In this document: piece after piece, positions 6,113 through 6,470 of the stretch
Numbering within the stretch: the first letter of the stretch is position 1
How the letters are laid out: every line of letters starts with the position of its first letter
Assembly (NCBI GenBank): GCA_030638785.1
Contig: DAOWDY010000203.1
Coordinates: 1 to 6,470, forward strand
Direction: 5' to 3'
DNA: 6,470 nucleotides
From: Candidatus Thorarchaeota archaeon
GTDB lineage: Archaea; Asgardarchaeota; Thorarchaeia; Thorarchaeales; Thorarchaeaceae
Program-made: the position numbers and the translations under genes
The notes under the pieces: generated by a model
Told to the model about the DNA's origin: nothing
What the model saw: the letters and a program-made list of their open reading frames with translations, nothing else
Database searches by the model: none

Positions 6113-6342
6113 GATGCCTTTTCAAGCACAAATCCACTATCTCTGGAAGTAGATTGATAACTCACTAGTTTCCAGCCACTCTTTGACATTACATTCAGTG
6201 CTGCTAATGCCTTCTTCATGTCAAAGTTCTTGTTCTCAGTTGAAATTTCGAGAAAGACACGTCTGTCCACAATAATTGCTGGATCTATTTTCCCGGCTAT
6301 GACATCACGGTCTTTCAGTACCAATTCCAGTCGTTCTTTCAT
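6109..6342 (-). CDS. Small protein of 77 residues with a GWxLV C-terminal motif (possibly DUF4177-like)
   Basis: From ATG at 6342 the protein has 77 residues; another in-frame ATG at 6360 would add six (MRGLYS). Neither has a clear Shine-Dalgarno site, so a leaderless or short-leader transcript is likely. The sequence is soluble and mixed alpha/beta: a helical start (MKERLELVLKDRD), a strand (RRVFLEIS, 27-34), a helix (MKKALAALNVMSKSG, 42-56), then GWKLVSYQ (56-63) and a final strand FVLEKAS. A helix followed by GWxLVS and ending in a short 'F/YxLxK' strand is typical of small DUF4177-like proteins, whose role is unknown. The family match is from memory and tentative. The gene converges on the DUF2096-like gene with a 4-bp gap, so it is not in that operon. 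Confidence 0.6.
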   Translation of the reverse strand: MKERLELVLKDRDVIAGKIDPAIIVDRRVFLEISTENKNFDMKKALAALNVMSKSGWKLVSYQSTSRDSGFVLEKAS

Positions 6343-6372
6343 GGAGTACAAGCCACGCATAGAGTGTGGGAT

Positions 6373-6404
6373 AAATGTTAAAAAGGTTTGTCTCATATTA
6401 TTTT
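6373..6404 (-). promoter_or_regulatory. AT-rich promoter region upstream of the small minus-strand gene
   Basis: On the minus strand this contains AAAAAATAATATGAG and, nearer the gene, CTTTTTAACAT. The nearer box would suit initiation just before the ATG at 6342; the farther one would suit the ATG at 6360. The same AT-rich block could also drive a gene leaving the window on the + strand. Confidence 0.35.
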
Positions 6405-6470
6405 TTGTACCACACACAAACACAGGCAGGCGACTCCATTGGATATTGACCTGGAAAAGATGTCCGTCGA

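Noticed and set aside
6439..6470. Possible start of another + strand gene (TTG 6439 or ATG 6460, same frame, open to the window end)
   Set aside because: The frame is open after a stop at 6379-6381 and AT-rich promoter-like DNA lies upstream, but only about ten codons are visible and no clear ribosome site is seen, so it cannot be supported as a gene.
1..6470. CRISPR arrays, insertion sequences, tRNA or rRNA genes
   Set aside because: No regularly spaced repeats, transposase motifs or recognisable structural RNA were seen.

Overview
The window looks like archaeal chromosome. The evidence is the coding content (a HdrA-type flavoprotein and a protein resembling the DUF2096 family, known to me mainly from methanogens and relatives), AT-rich archaeal TATA/BRE-like boxes upstream of several genes, Shine-Dalgarno sites, and no bacterial -35/-10 layout. 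The lineage cannot be fixed from sequence alone. An Asgard (e.g. Thorarchaeia-like) or euryarchaeal genome both fit, and this is a guess.

Layout: (1) 1-282, the 3' end of a winged-helix transcriptional regulator on +. (2) 391-1503 (+), a four-segment membrane protein with two related extracellular domains, apparently an internal duplication. (3) 1638-2261 (-), convergent with it, an ICMT/PEMT-type integral membrane methyltransferase. (4) 2262-2423, a divergent intergenic region with promoter-like boxes in both directions and a repeated TGTAAT-type element. (5) 2424-5528 (+), the main gene: a 1034-residue tandem HdrA. (6) 5535-6104 (+), a DUF2096-like protein 6 bp behind it and probably translationally coupled. 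(7) 6109-6342 (-), a small convergent gene with a GWxLV-type C-terminus. (8) The last ~110 bp is AT-rich promoter-like DNA, possibly leading to a gene beyond the window.

The most interesting item is the HdrA fusion. A normal HdrA runs: N-terminal cluster domain, FAD domain with an inserted 2x[4Fe-4S] ferredoxin, C-terminal ferredoxin. Here one chain holds two FAD modules with complementary losses. Module 1 keeps the inserted ferredoxin and the CSAC cysteines but has no N-terminal cluster domain. Module 2 has the N-terminal cluster domain and the C-terminal ferredoxin but has lost the inserted ferredoxin and both CSAC cysteines. This is what a HdrA homodimer would look like if collapsed into one asymmetric polypeptide, with one redundant set of cofactors removed. 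No HdrB, HdrC, MvhD, hydrogenase or formate dehydrogenase gene lies in the window, so its electron partners are unknown. The DUF2096-like protein is the only apparent operon partner.
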